A stretch of DNA of 9,232 nt from Lachnospiraceae bacterium UBA2868 (GTDB lineage: Bacteria > Bacillota_A > Clostridia > Lachnospirales > Lachnospiraceae): assembly GCA_002350465.1 (NCBI GenBank), contig DEEW01000111.1:2749-11980 (forward strand). The letters run 5' to 3'. The position numbers were made by a program, and so were the translations under genes. Below, piece after piece: positions 1 to 6,529 of the stretch. The notes beneath the pieces are model-generated. The model was not told the DNA's origin. It did no database searches and saw only the letters and a program-made list of their open reading frames with translations. Each line of letters begins with the position of its first letter. Within the stretch, counting starts at the first letter, position 1.

Positions 1-402
1 AAAATCCAATACTTTAGTATTGAGCATTATAGCAACACCATAAGATTCCAACTGCTTTTTTAATGCTTTGATCACATCGGAAGAATGATCACTTTGCGGA
101 AAAACACGTTCCCCTCTCTCAATCTTGGTCTTAAGTCCCGCGTTATTAAAGAAATCAACGATTGCCCCATTATCGAAACCGTAAAAGGCACTGTATAAAA
201 ACTTGGGATTGGTAACAATATTGTCAAAAAGCTCTTCCACGGGGCATGCATTGGTAATGTTGCATCTGCCTTTGCCCGTCAGGAAAAGCTTTTTTCCCAG
301 CTTCTCGTTTTGTTCGATCAGCGTAACTTTATTTCCGTTTTCGGCTGCCGCAATGGCAGCCATCATGCCGGCAGGCCCTCCGCCAACAACACAAACATTC
401 AT
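1..402 (-). CDS. HI0933/BaiN-type NAD(P)/FAD-dependent oxidoreductase, N-terminal part (runs off the window)
   Basis: Only the first 134 residues are in the window. They begin MNVCVVGGGPAG, a Rossmann FAD-binding loop (GGGPAG, residues 7-12), with Glu30 at the end of the second beta strand where it would bind the FAD ribose. The family signature GKGRCNITN is at residues 43-51, followed by ERGERVFPQS (95-104) and SDV. This is the start of the HI0933-like flavoprotein family, which is about 400 residues when complete. Members are often annotated as aminoacetone oxidases or, by homology to BaiN, as bile-acid-related reductases; the substrate here is unknown. The ATG lies 3 bp after the stop of the TetR-type gene. 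The nearest Shine-Dalgarno-like sequence (GAGGG, 416-420) is 13 nt away, so translational coupling to the regulator is likely. Family call is firm, substrate is not. Confidence 0.9.
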   Translation of the reverse strand, partial: MNVCVVGGGPAGMMAAIAAAENGNKVTLIEQNEKLGKKLFLTGKGRCNITNACPVEELFDNIVTNPKFLYSAFYGFDNGAIVDFFNNAGLKTKIERGERVFPQSDHSSDVIKALKKQLESYGVAIMLNTKVLDF

Positions 403-405
403 ATT

Positions 406-954
406 CTAAAAGAATCCCTCGATAGTCTCTTTTAATGTAGGGAGTATCTCCTCGGTAGTCAGGTCAAGCTCTCCGCATATTGCCATACAGGCCATTCCGT
501 GCATAAATATGAAAACCTTCATGAAGATATCTCCGGCCTTATTCATATCAAGATTTTTGATCCTTCGAAGCTGCTTGATCACGAATCCGTTTTCCGCTCC
601 GTTAATGAGATCATACATTGTATTGTTATCATCATGAGGAGTGAGAAACAGCAATTTAAATAAATTCAGTTCTTTTTTTGCAAAAGAAATATAACATAAA
701 CCAAGGTCTACAAAGGGAGTATCGTTTGTCTGTTCGTAAGCGAGACAAAACTCCTCATAAAAGGCTTTTGCTTTAACAAAAACCTCTCCCGATAATTCCT
801 CCATATTCGTATATACACGGAAAATAGGCTGAGTACTGCAGGAAATGTGTGCCGCAAGCTTTCTGGCGGTTAGCATTTCAATTCCCTGTGTCCTTACAAG
901 ATCAAATGCTCCATCCAAAATCATCTGCTTGGTAATCTGTTCTTTTCTGGCCAT
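406..954 (-). CDS. TetR/AcrR-type transcriptional regulator
   Basis: This is a 182-residue protein, the normal size for TetR family repressors. The N-terminal DNA-binding domain spans about residues 6-58. Its helix-turn-helix lies around residues 28-50 (LTARKLAAHISCSTQPIFRV), followed by Tyr48 and MEEL, the usual start of helix 4. The remainder is predicted to be an all-helical ligand-binding and dimerisation domain. It has a hydrophobic C-terminal segment (FIFMHGMACMAICGE, about 148-162) similar to the dimerisation helices of this family. The start is supported by GAGGG at 959-963, 4 nt before the ATG. The gene follows the terminator of the decarboxylase operon, has its own -10 box, and overlaps the translation initiation region of the flavoprotein gene. 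It therefore probably controls itself and that partner. The ligand is unknown; whether it controls the upstream operon cannot be told from sequence. Confidence 0.9.
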   Translation of the reverse strand: MARKEQITKQMILDGAFDLVRTQGIEMLTARKLAAHISCSTQPIFRVYTNMEELSGEVFVKAKAFYEEFCLAYEQTNDTPFVDLGLCYISFAKKELNLFKLLFLTPHDDNNTMYDLINGAENGFVIKQLRRIKNLDMNKAGDIFMKVFIFMHGMACMAICGELDLTTEEILPTLKETIEGFF

Positions 955-1009
955 AATACCCTCTTGAATATATAGTATTAAGCACGAAAATCCCCTTCAT
1001 ACCCCTTTG

Positions 1010-1038
1010 ATTATATCCCCCTCGGACATAAACAAAAA
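1010..1038 (-). promoter_or_regulatory. Putative promoter of the TetR/flavoprotein pair
   Basis: A perfect TATAAT (-10) lies at 1010-1015 on the minus strand. It is preceded at a 17-bp spacing by TTTTTG (1033-1038), a weak -35 that overlaps the T-run of the upstream terminator. The start codon is about 55 bp downstream. Three GGGG tracts surround and follow the -10 box (1017-1020, 1002-1005, 992-995), and a short inverted repeat AATAC/GTATT (956-960 and 975-979) lies in the leader. Either could be an autoregulatory site, but the arms are too short to be sure. Confidence 0.5.
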
Positions 1039-1066
1039 AACGGGCAGCCATAAAAACGACTGCCCG
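1034..1066 (-). terminator. Rho-independent terminator of the decarboxylase operon
   Basis: About 40 bp after the OadA-type stop codon, the minus strand carries CGGGCAGTCG, a short T-rich loop, then TGGCTGCCCG and a run of seven T. The stem CGGGCAG/CTGCCCG (1041-1047 with 1060-1066) is GC-rich and directly followed by the T-tract at 1034-1040, a textbook intrinsic terminator. It separates the five-gene operon from the TetR-type gene. Confidence 0.9.
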
Positions 1067-1106
1067 ATTATTGTAACACACGTTATGATATTTTGCAAAG
1101 CATTTC

Positions 1107-2543
1107 TTAAACAGGATATGCTCCGGCTTCTGTGTCAGCCTTCTTCATATCTACTTTATTCTGCTGAGCCTCACGATACTTGAAGAAGTCCACTGCAACC
1201 TGAGGGAACAATGCGTATGAAAGCACATCCTCATCCTGCTGCTTGTACTGCTTCATCTCTGCTTCAAGAGTTTCAAGCTCGGGTTTATCGTGACCTGTAG
1301 CTTCTGCGGAACGGGCTGTAGATCTCTTTTCGCCGGGGATAACCTTATTGATTACCTCTTCACTCATAGGCTTAACCGTCTGTCCGTAGTTACCTCTTAG
1401 GAGATCCTTAAACTCTCCGGTAGCCATCTTGTATCTCTCACCCATAAGCACATTAAATATTGCCTGTGTTCCAACGATCTGTGACGAAGGCGTAACAAGA
1501 GGCGGCTCACCGCAGTCTTTACGAACTCTGGGGATTTCCTCAAGAACTTCCTGATACTTATCTTCCGCATTCTGTTCCTTAAGCTGGGATACCATATTGG
1601 AAAGCATACCGCCGGGTACCTGATACAGAAGAGTTTTGATATTAACTCCGAGAACCTTCGTGCTCATAAGTCCGGACTCTATGCACTCTTCTCTGTAAGG
1701 ACGGAAGTAATCCGCGATCTCCGCAAGCTTTGTCTGGCTGTAACCCGTATCATAAGGTGTTCCCTTAAACGTCTCAACCATAACTTCCGTTGCGGGCTGG
1801 CTCGTTCCGAGTGCAAAAGGAGAAATTGCACAGTCAATAACATCAACACCGGCCTCAACTGCCTTAAGGTATGTCATAGAAGCCACACCCGATGTGTAGT
1901 GTGTATGAAGCTGGATAGGAAGCTTTGTGTTCTCCTTCATGGCTTTGATAAGTTCAGCTGCCCTGTAAGGAACAAGAAGTCCTGCCATATCCTTGATACA
2001 GATAGAATCCGCACCCATCTCTTCAATCTTCTTGGCAGTCTCTGCCCAATACTCAAGTGTATAAGCATCACCGAGGGTATATGAAAGTGCAACCTGTGCG
2101 CTTCCTCTTCCTTCCTGTTTTTTTACACGGTTAGTTGCATCTACAGCAGCCTGAAGGTTACGAAGATCGTTCAGACAGTCAAAGATTCTGATGATATCAA
2201 TACCGTTGGCAACCGATTTTTCAACGAAAGCGTTAACAACATCATCTGCATAAGGTCTGTAACCTAAAATATTCTGACCTCTGAAAAGCATCTGCAGTTT
2301 TGTTTTCTTAAATCCGTCACGCAATTTACGAAGCCTCTCCCACGGATCCTCTTTCAGGAAACGAAGGGATGCATCGAATGTGGCACCACCCCAGCACTCA
2401 ACTGAATGGTAACCGATTTCATCCATCTTACCTATGATGGGAAGCATAACCTCGGTAGGCATTCTTGTTGCGATAAGCGACTGATGCGCATCACGCAGAA
2501 CGGTTTCCATTATGCCAACCGGTTTCTTTTCAACTTCACCCAT
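1107..2543 (-). CDS. oadA: Oxaloacetate decarboxylase alpha / transcarboxylase 5S-like carboxyltransferase, lacking a biotin domain
   Basis: This is a TIM-barrel carboxyltransferase of the OadA/PycB/transcarboxylase 5S family. It moves CO2 between biotin and a 2-oxoacid (oxaloacetate to pyruvate, or the reverse). Residues in this paragraph are counted from the ATG at 2543 (478 aa). The metal-site motif RDAHQSL is at 17-23 with Asp18. FRGQN is at 87-91, and the lysine expected to be carbamylated is Lys184 in ICIKDMAG. Metal ligands His213 and His215 are in LHTHYTSG. PFALGTSQPATE (242-253) and YQVPGGMLSN (307-316) are also family signatures. The C-terminus stops after the conserved VDFFKYR segment, so the biotinyl domain found in one-piece OadA (about 590 aa) is absent and is supplied by the separate carrier gene at 3768-4136. 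An ATG at 2558 is also in frame, but it overlaps the Shine-Dalgarno sequence; the one at 2543 is correctly spaced from GGAGG. The gene is last in the operon. Whether the substrate is oxaloacetate or pyruvate cannot be decided from sequence. Confidence 0.93.
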   Translation of the reverse strand: MGEVEKKPVGIMETVLRDAHQSLIATRMPTEVMLPIIGKMDEIGYHSVECWGGATFDASLRFLKEDPWERLRKLRDGFKKTKLQMLFRGQNILGYRPYADDVVNAFVEKSVANGIDIIRIFDCLNDLRNLQAAVDATNRVKKQEGRGSAQVALSYTLGDAYTLEYWAETAKKIEEMGADSICIKDMAGLLVPYRAAELIKAMKENTKLPIQLHTHYTSGVASMTYLKAVEAGVDVIDCAISPFALGTSQPATEVMVETFKGTPYDTGYSQTKLAEIADYFRPYREECIESGLMSTKVLGVNIKTLLYQVPGGMLSNMVSQLKEQNAEDKYQEVLEEIPRVRKDCGEPPLVTPSSQIVGTQAIFNVLMGERYKMATGEFKDLLRGNYGQTVKPMSEEVINKVIPGEKRSTARSAEATGHDKPELETLEAEMKQYKQQDEDVLSYALFPQVAVDFFKYREAQQNKVDMKKADTEAGAYPV

Positions 2544-2551
2544 TATATTTT

Positions 2552-2556
2552 CCTCC
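2552..2556 (-). promoter_or_regulatory. Shine-Dalgarno sequence fixing the OadA-type start
   Basis: GGAGG on the minus strand lies 8 nt before the ATG at 2541-2543. The other in-frame ATG (2556-2558) is fused to this GGAGG (ATGGAGG), and I see no ribosome binding site in front of it. The longer reading with an MEENI extension is therefore unlikely. Confidence 0.8.
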
Positions 2557-2585
2557 ATATAATTAATTCATAATAATGACGCCAA

Positions 2586-3737
2586 TTACATAACTCCAAA
2601 AATTGCCATGAATGTTCCGGCAGCTACAGCCGTTCCGATAACACCGGCAACGTTCGGTCCCATTGCATGCATCAGCAGGAAGTTTGTAGGATCGGCTTCA
2701 GCACCGACCTTCTGCGAAACACGTGCTGCCATGGGAACGGCAGACACACCGGCGGATCCGATGAGCGGGTTTACCTTACCCTTTGTCATAACACACATCA
2801 GTTTACCGAACAGTACTCCGGCTGCTGTTCCGAATGCAAATGCAACAAGGCCGAGAACGACGATCTTAAGTGTATTGGCATTAAGGAAAGCTGCGGCCGA
2901 AGTCGTAGCGCCTACACTTGTACCAAGCAGAATAACTACTATGTACATAAGTGCATTGCTGGCAGTGTCTGTAAGCTGTCTGACAACTCCCGACTCTCTG
3001 AACAGGTTACCGAGCATAAGCATACCTACAAGAGGAGCCGTTGTGGGAAGAATCATACAAACAACGATCGTAACTATTATCGGGAACAGAATCTTCTCAA
3101 GCTTTGTTACGGGACGAAGCTGTTCCATCTTGATCTTACGCTCTTTTTCCGTTGTAAGAAGCTTCATGATAGGCGGCTGGATGATCGGCACAAGCGACAT
3201 ATAGGAATAAGCCGCAACCGCAATAGGTCCCAAAAGTGCCGTCTGTCCTAACTTACTTGCAAGGAATATTGATGTAGGGCCGTCAGCTCCGCCGATTATG
3301 GCGATGGCTGCCGCAGCCTTATCGTTAAATCCCATGGCAATAGCCATAAAATAAGCGGCATATATACCGAACTGTGCTGCCGCACCGAGAAGAAAGCTCT
3401 TCGGGTTGGCAATAAGCGGACCGAAGTCCGTCATCGCACCTACACCCATGAATATGAGTGAAGGCAGTATAGCCCATTCATCCAGTTTGTAGAAGTAATA
3501 CAGGAGTCCTCCCGTTCCGTTTGCGGCCTCTTCTATTTTAAGCATAATATCCGGATAGATATTAACAAGCAGCATACCGAATGCAATGGGGGTGAGCAAC
3601 AGCGGTTCAAATCCTTTCGCTATTGCCAGATAGAGGAACAAACACGCTACAGCTATCATAAGATAATTGCCCCAGGACAATCCTAAAAATGCCGTCTGCT
3701 GTAACAGGTTCCCAAACGTATTTGCTACATATGACAT
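2586..3737 (-). CDS. oadB: Na+-translocating decarboxylase beta subunit (OadB/MmdB/GcdB family)
   Basis: This is a 383-residue integral membrane protein with about nine to eleven hydrophobic segments, the usual architecture and size for clostridial beta subunits. The family decarboxylates carboxybiotin and couples this to Na+ export. Diagnostic motifs are present: [10 protein letters not shown] at 149-158 with the functionally essential aspartate Asp152; [14 protein letters not shown] at 176-189; and [18 protein letters not shown] at 322-339. In the last motif Asn323, Gly327, Ser332 and Arg339 have the same spacing as Asn373, Gly377, Ser382 and Arg389 of Klebsiella OadB (recalled from the literature). 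The conserved tail [19 protein letters not shown] (352-370) is intact. GGAGG stands 7 nt before the ATG. It lies between the biotin carrier and the OadA-type gene, so it is the membrane engine of the cluster. All key residues are present, so it should be a working pump. Family members differ in substrate only through the partner carboxyltransferase. Confidence 0.95.
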   Translation of the reverse strand: MSYVANTFGNLLQQTAFLGLSWGNYLMIAVACLFLYLAIAKGFEPLLLTPIAFGMLLVNIYPDIMLKIEEAANGTGGLLYYFYKLDEWAILPSLIFMGVGAMTDFGPLIANPKSFLLGAAAQFGIYAAYFMAIAMGFNDKAAAAIAIIGGADGPTSIFLASKLGQTALLGPIAVAAYSYMSLVPIIQPPIMKLLTTEKERKIKMEQLRPVTKLEKILFPIIVTIVVCMILPTTAPLVGMLMLGNLFRESGVVRQLTDTASNALMYIVVILLGTSVGATTSAAAFLNANTLKIVVLGLVAFAFGTAAGVLFGKLMCVMTKGKVNPLIGSAGVSAVPMAARVSQKVGAEADPTNFLLMHAMGPNVAGVIGTAVAAGTFMAIFGVM

Positions 3738-3767
3738 TTTATATCCTCCAAAGATTCATTCTTATGA

Positions 3768-4136
3768 TCAGTTAAGCGTTGCAAGAAGCTGTCCTGCCGC
3801 ACAAGGATCACCAACCGCACAGTCTATTGATGCAACTGTTCCGTCCTTAGGTGCAACGACAGGTATCTCCATCTTCATTGCTTCAATGATAATTACGGGA
3901 TCTCCTGCTTTTACGGATGCTCCCACATTCGCCTCGATCTTGAACACCTTTCCTGCTGCTCCGGCTTCGATCCTTACGCTTCCAGCGCCCTGTGATGCAG
4001 CCTTAGGTGCTGCTGCCGGTGCTGCCTTAGGTGCTGCCTTGGGTGCAGATACAACCGGTGCTGCTCCCGAACCTGTTCCTTCTTCTACTGTAACATCATA
4101 TACGTTTCCGTTAACGGTAATTGTATAGTTTTTCAT
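3768..4136 (-). CDS. Biotin carboxyl carrier protein of the decarboxylase/transcarboxylase complex
   Basis: This 122-residue protein resembles the 1.3S subunit of transcarboxylase and the delta/gamma carriers (MmdC, GcdC). A short N-terminal segment with two beta strands (KNYTITVNGNVYDVTVEEG) leads into a flexible Ala/Pro/Lys linker (about residues 21-50, with repeated PKAA units). The biotinyl domain follows (about 53-122). The biotin acceptor is Lys88 in EAMKMEI, 34 residues from the C-terminus as usual. The paired Ala/Gly-rich motifs GAAGKVFKIE and PKDGTVASI flank it symmetrically. The linker is encoded by imperfect DNA repeats at about 3996-4046, a place where length can vary. GGAGG lies 7 nt before the ATG. 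It is the mobile arm shared by the carboxyltransferase(s) and the OadB-type pump. The holo form requires a biotin-protein ligase encoded elsewhere. Confidence 0.95.
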   Translation of the reverse strand: MKNYTITVNGNVYDVTVEEGTGSGAAPVVSAPKAAPKAAPAAAPKAASQGAGSVRIEAGAAGKVFKIEANVGASVKAGDPVIIIEAMKMEIPVVAPKDGTVASIDCAVGDPCAAGQLLATLN

Positions 4137-4153
4137 GATGGTTCCTCCTTATA

Positions 4154-4948
4154 CTATCTGTTCCAAACGCTGTTTGGTCTTCTAACAATACTTCTTACAA
4201 CAAAATCATCCGACGAGCCGCCGTAAGAGGCTGCTGCGATCGCTGCCGTAATAACGGCCACAATTTCAAGATCGTCTTCCTGCTCTTCCTTTTCAACTAT
4301 CTGGGCGATAGTATTATCAACAGCTGCGATCTTCGCATCTTCCTTGCCCTTGGAAAATGCCGCCTGAATCTTCGGAATGAAGTTGAACAGGCTGATTATC
4401 AGTGAAATGATAATCAGTACAATAAATACTGTTCCCATTCCGAGAAGAGTGTTAAGACCGGCCTTTTCCATCTTCTCACCAAACGTCCAGTCAATGTTGG
4501 TGGTAAGAGAATTAAGTGTTTTATACAGATCGTCCTTGTAAATGGCCTCAACCTTTGCGGTTCTTTTTGAACCGACAACATCAAGAGTTACTATTATGTT
4601 TTTGTCCGAATCGTCATAAGCGGCATTCATTCCGGTGATCGAAACAAAATCGCCGAGATCCTCGCGGGAAGAGTTCCATGAATTAATGGCATTAACCATT
4701 CCGTTTCCGTTTGCTTTAACGCCGAAGTAATTCGATATCACATATTCCAGATACTCTCCGCCCTGACCGGATAAATCAGCAGACTGCTGTTCATCAAGCG
4801 CTGCCAGAAACTGTGTTACCAGATTACTTGTTGTCTGCTCAAGTGCAGTGGCAACTTCCGGGTCAAGAGTCTTTCTTGTACTCCCGCCGCAGCCGGCAAG
4901 TAACACGAGTGCGGTCATAAAACATAATATCAGTTTTAATTTTTTCAT
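4154..4948 (-). CDS. OadG-family gamma subunit fused to an N-terminal lipoprotein ectodomain
   Basis: This 264-residue protein has two parts. The N-terminus is a lipoprotein signal: MKKLK, a hydrophobic core, and lipobox LAGC with Cys20, giving a lipid-anchored mature protein. Residues about 28-160 form a soluble, probably alpha/beta domain that I cannot name, with several features of small secreted lipoprotein domains. A single transmembrane helix follows (about 168-190, GMGTVFIVLIIISLIISLF), then a cytoplasmic tail rich in acidic residues. The C-terminus matches the OadG pattern EIVAVITAAIAAAS...FVVRSIVRR. In known pumps the gamma subunit (about 80-100 aa) has only the helix and tail; it binds Zn and aids assembly of alpha with beta. 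The added 160-residue outside domain is the odd part. AAGGAG (4963-4968) is 14 nt before the ATG, a long spacing, and lies next to the stop codon of the preceding gene. It is the second gene of the operon. Confidence 0.85.
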   Translation of the reverse strand: MKKLKLILCFMTALVLLAGCGGSTRKTLDPEVATALEQTTSNLVTQFLAALDEQQSADLSGQGGEYLEYVISNYFGVKANGNGMVNAINSWNSSREDLGDFVSITGMNAAYDDSDKNIIVTLDVVGSKRTAKVEAIYKDDLYKTLNSLTTNIDWTFGEKMEKAGLNTLLGMGTVFIVLIIISLIISLFNFIPKIQAAFSKGKEDAKIAAVDNTIAQIVEKEEQEDDLEIVAVITAAIAAASYGGSSDDFVVRSIVRRPNSVWNR

Positions 4949-4968
4949 ATTACGTATCCCGCTCCTTT

Positions 4969-6396
4969 CTATACTGTTCCGTGCTTCTTGGCAGGCCTGT
5001 CCTCTCTTTTTGTATAAAGCATCTCAAATGCCCCGATAACGTACTTTCTTGTATCTGCGGGAGCAATAACCTGATCGACATATCCGCGTCTTGCCGCACT
5101 GTCAATGCTGTTCTGAAGCTTATCGTATTCCTTTGCTCCGTCGCTGATGGCTGCATCGCCTTTTCCGTCAAAGATAACCTTTGCAGCAAGATTTGCATCC
5201 ATCATTCCGATCTTGGCGCTATCCCAGGCAATCGTTATATCAGCTCCCATAGCCTTGGAGTTCATAACGATACCGGCACTTCCGAAAGCCTTACCGGTCA
5301 CAACATTAACCTTTGCAACTGTAGCATTGGCAAAAGCAAAAGCAAGCTTGCTTGCTGCTCTTGCAATTCCTTTTTCGCAATCCATATCGGCATCATAGCC
5401 AGTTACATTCGTAAGTGTAAGAACAGGAATGTCAAAGGAATCACAGAAGTTTACAAAATCAGCGGCCTTTTCTGCTGCTTCTACGGTAAGAACGGTATCG
5501 CAATCCCATACTTTCTTACCTTCGTCATCATAGCCTTCCGATCTGTTGGCAACACATCCCACAGTCTGACCGTTAAGCCTGATAAACCCTGTTGTAATCT
5601 GTTTTCCGAATCCTGACTTAACTTCGAAATAAGAATTATCATCAGCGATCATGGAAAGAGCGATCGATGAGTCACCTACACATCCGGCAATATCCGAAAC
5701 GGCCCGGTTAAGGTCGTCTGTGCACTCACTGTCAGCTCCGAATTCGTCATTATTTGAAGGAAGCATTGAAACGAGGCTTCTGATCTCTCCGTAAATTTCA
5801 GCTTCACTTGCAACAACATCAACATTACCGGCCTCATCTGCCTGGAATGCAGCTGATGCTGTATCTTTCTTCTCTTCGTAATTTCCGCAAAGAGCGTTAG
5901 GAGAATTAACAAACAGCTTTGCGCCATCCTCCATAAAAGTAAAATCAGTCATTCCGGTAAAAAGCGAAAGTCCTCCGCCGCACTTACCGAATACTGCCGT
6001 GATCTGCGGGATCACACCGCTTGCTATTGACTGGGCCTTATAAATCCTACCGAACGCCGCAAGTGCATCTGTCGCTTCATTAAGGCGAAGTCCTGCGGAA
6101 TCGATAAGCCCGATAACGGGTGCACCGACTTTGAGCGCAAGATTGTAAAGATTTACTATCTTCTTTGCATGCATCTCGCCAACGGAACCACCGAGTACAG
6201 ATGCATCCTGGCTGTACACGTAAACAAGGCATCCGTCAATAAGACCGTAACCCGTTACAACACCGTCGCTGGGCGCATCCTTCGGTTCCATGTTGAAATC
6301 GGTAGATCGCGCGCTAACACGGGCGCCGAGTTCAACGAAACTGTTTTCATCAAGCAAACTTGCTATACGTTTGCTTGCAAGTGAAGAATTACTCAT
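4969..6396 (-). CDS. Acyl-CoA-type carboxyltransferase (MmdA / transcarboxylase 12S-like), divergent
   Basis: This 475-residue protein has two crotonase-like halves, as in MmdA, the 12S subunit and PccB (about 510 aa). It would transfer the carboxyl group of an acyl-CoA to or from biotin. Family features include DGVVTGYGLIDG (44-55), SQDASVLGGSVGEMHAKKI (62-80), SGVIPQI (126-132), MLPSNN (211-216), and in the second half GFGKQITTGFIRLNGQTVG (262-280), AADFVNFCDSFDIPVLTL (311-328) and RRGYVDQVI (436-444). Several normally invariant stretches have changed. The usual DSGGARIQEG is DSAGLRLNEA (99-108). GPCAGG is GKCGGG (137-142). The PGF loop in the second half is VTGYDADMDCEKG (331-343). The usual RKAYGGAYDVM is GKAFGSAGIVM (368-378). 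The middle (about 170-230) is short and atypical. GGAGG stands 7 nt before the ATG. It is the first gene of the five-gene operon. The family is clear; the CoA substrate (methylmalonyl-CoA, glutaconyl-CoA or other) is open, and loss of activity cannot be excluded. Confidence 0.88.
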   Translation of the reverse strand: MSNSSLASKRIASLLDENSFVELGARVSARSTDFNMEPKDAPSDGVVTGYGLIDGCLVYVYSQDASVLGGSVGEMHAKKIVNLYNLALKVGAPVIGLIDSAGLRLNEATDALAAFGRIYKAQSIASGVIPQITAVFGKCGGGLSLFTGMTDFTFMEDGAKLFVNSPNALCGNYEEKKDTASAAFQADEAGNVDVVASEAEIYGEIRSLVSMLPSNNDEFGADSECTDDLNRAVSDIAGCVGDSSIALSMIADDNSYFEVKSGFGKQITTGFIRLNGQTVGCVANRSEGYDDEGKKVWDCDTVLTVEAAEKAADFVNFCDSFDIPVLTLTNVTGYDADMDCEKGIARAASKLAFAFANATVAKVNVVTGKAFGSAGIVMNSKAMGADITIAWDSAKIGMMDANLAAKVIFDGKGDAAISDGAKEYDKLQNSIDSAARRGYVDQVIAPADTRKYVIGAFEMLYTKREDRPAKKHGTV

Positions 6397-6432
6397 TGCA
6401 AAACCTCCATATAATATATTTGAATAACCGCA

Positions 6433-6438
6433 ATTATA
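6433..6438 (-). promoter_or_regulatory. -10 box of the decarboxylase operon
   Basis: A perfect TATAAT on the minus strand lies 36 bp before the carboxyltransferase ATG and downstream of the scpB terminator. At 17-bp spacing the -35 position reads TGTGTT (6456-6461), a poor match, so the promoter may need an activator or be weak. The predicted start of transcription near 6426 would give a leader of about 30 nt. Confidence 0.6.
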
Positions 6439-6439
6439 C

Positions 6440-6465
6440 GCACTTTAAGTATTTTAACACAGTGC
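6440..6465. promoter_or_regulatory. Candidate operator overlapping the -35 region of the decarboxylase promoter
   Basis: The inverted repeat GCACT (6440-6444) ... AGTGC (6461-6465) encloses a smaller TTAA-N5-TTAA symmetry. The whole dyad spans 26 bp and covers the spacer and -35 site just upstream of the TATAAT. The position suits a repressor site, but the arms are only 5 bp, so chance is possible. Confidence 0.3.
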
Positions 6466-6504
6466 CCGGATTTTTCAAAGGAAAAAATACAAGAAAAAGG
6501 TCAC

Positions 6505-6529
6505 AAAAAAAGGACCGTCAGGTCCTTTT
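6505..6529 (-). terminator. Rho-independent terminator after scpB, overlapping its stop codon
   Basis: On the minus strand AAAAGGACC, loop TGAC, then GGTCCTTTT continues into a run of T. The 9-bp stem pairs 6521-6529 with 6508-6516, and the T-run covers 6505-6511. The first A residues of the stem belong to the scpB TAA (6528-6530), so the hairpin starts inside the stop codon. It closes the metallophosphoesterase-scpA-scpB unit. Confidence 0.9.

Noticed and set aside
2608..3251. Long open frames on the plus strand opposite the beta subunit gene
   Set aside because: They are antisense to a strongly conserved gene, have no ribosome sites and no recognisable motifs; they reflect codon bias of the real gene.
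3996..4046. Imperfect short tandem repeats in the biotin carrier gene
   Set aside because: They encode the Ala/Pro/Lys linker usual for biotin carriers, so they need no separate explanation.
4392..4417. Perfect 10-bp inverted repeat ctgattatca / tgataatcag with a 6-nt loop inside the gamma-subunit gene
   Set aside because: It lies within codons for the transmembrane helix, where repeated Ile-Ile-Ser-Leu residues create such symmetry; no T-run follows, so neither terminator nor operator is supported.
4981..5616. Plus-strand open frame opposite the acyl-CoA-type carboxyltransferase
   Set aside because: It is a shadow of the coding strand; cysteine/serine-rich composition comes from the complement of common codons, and no ribosome site is present.
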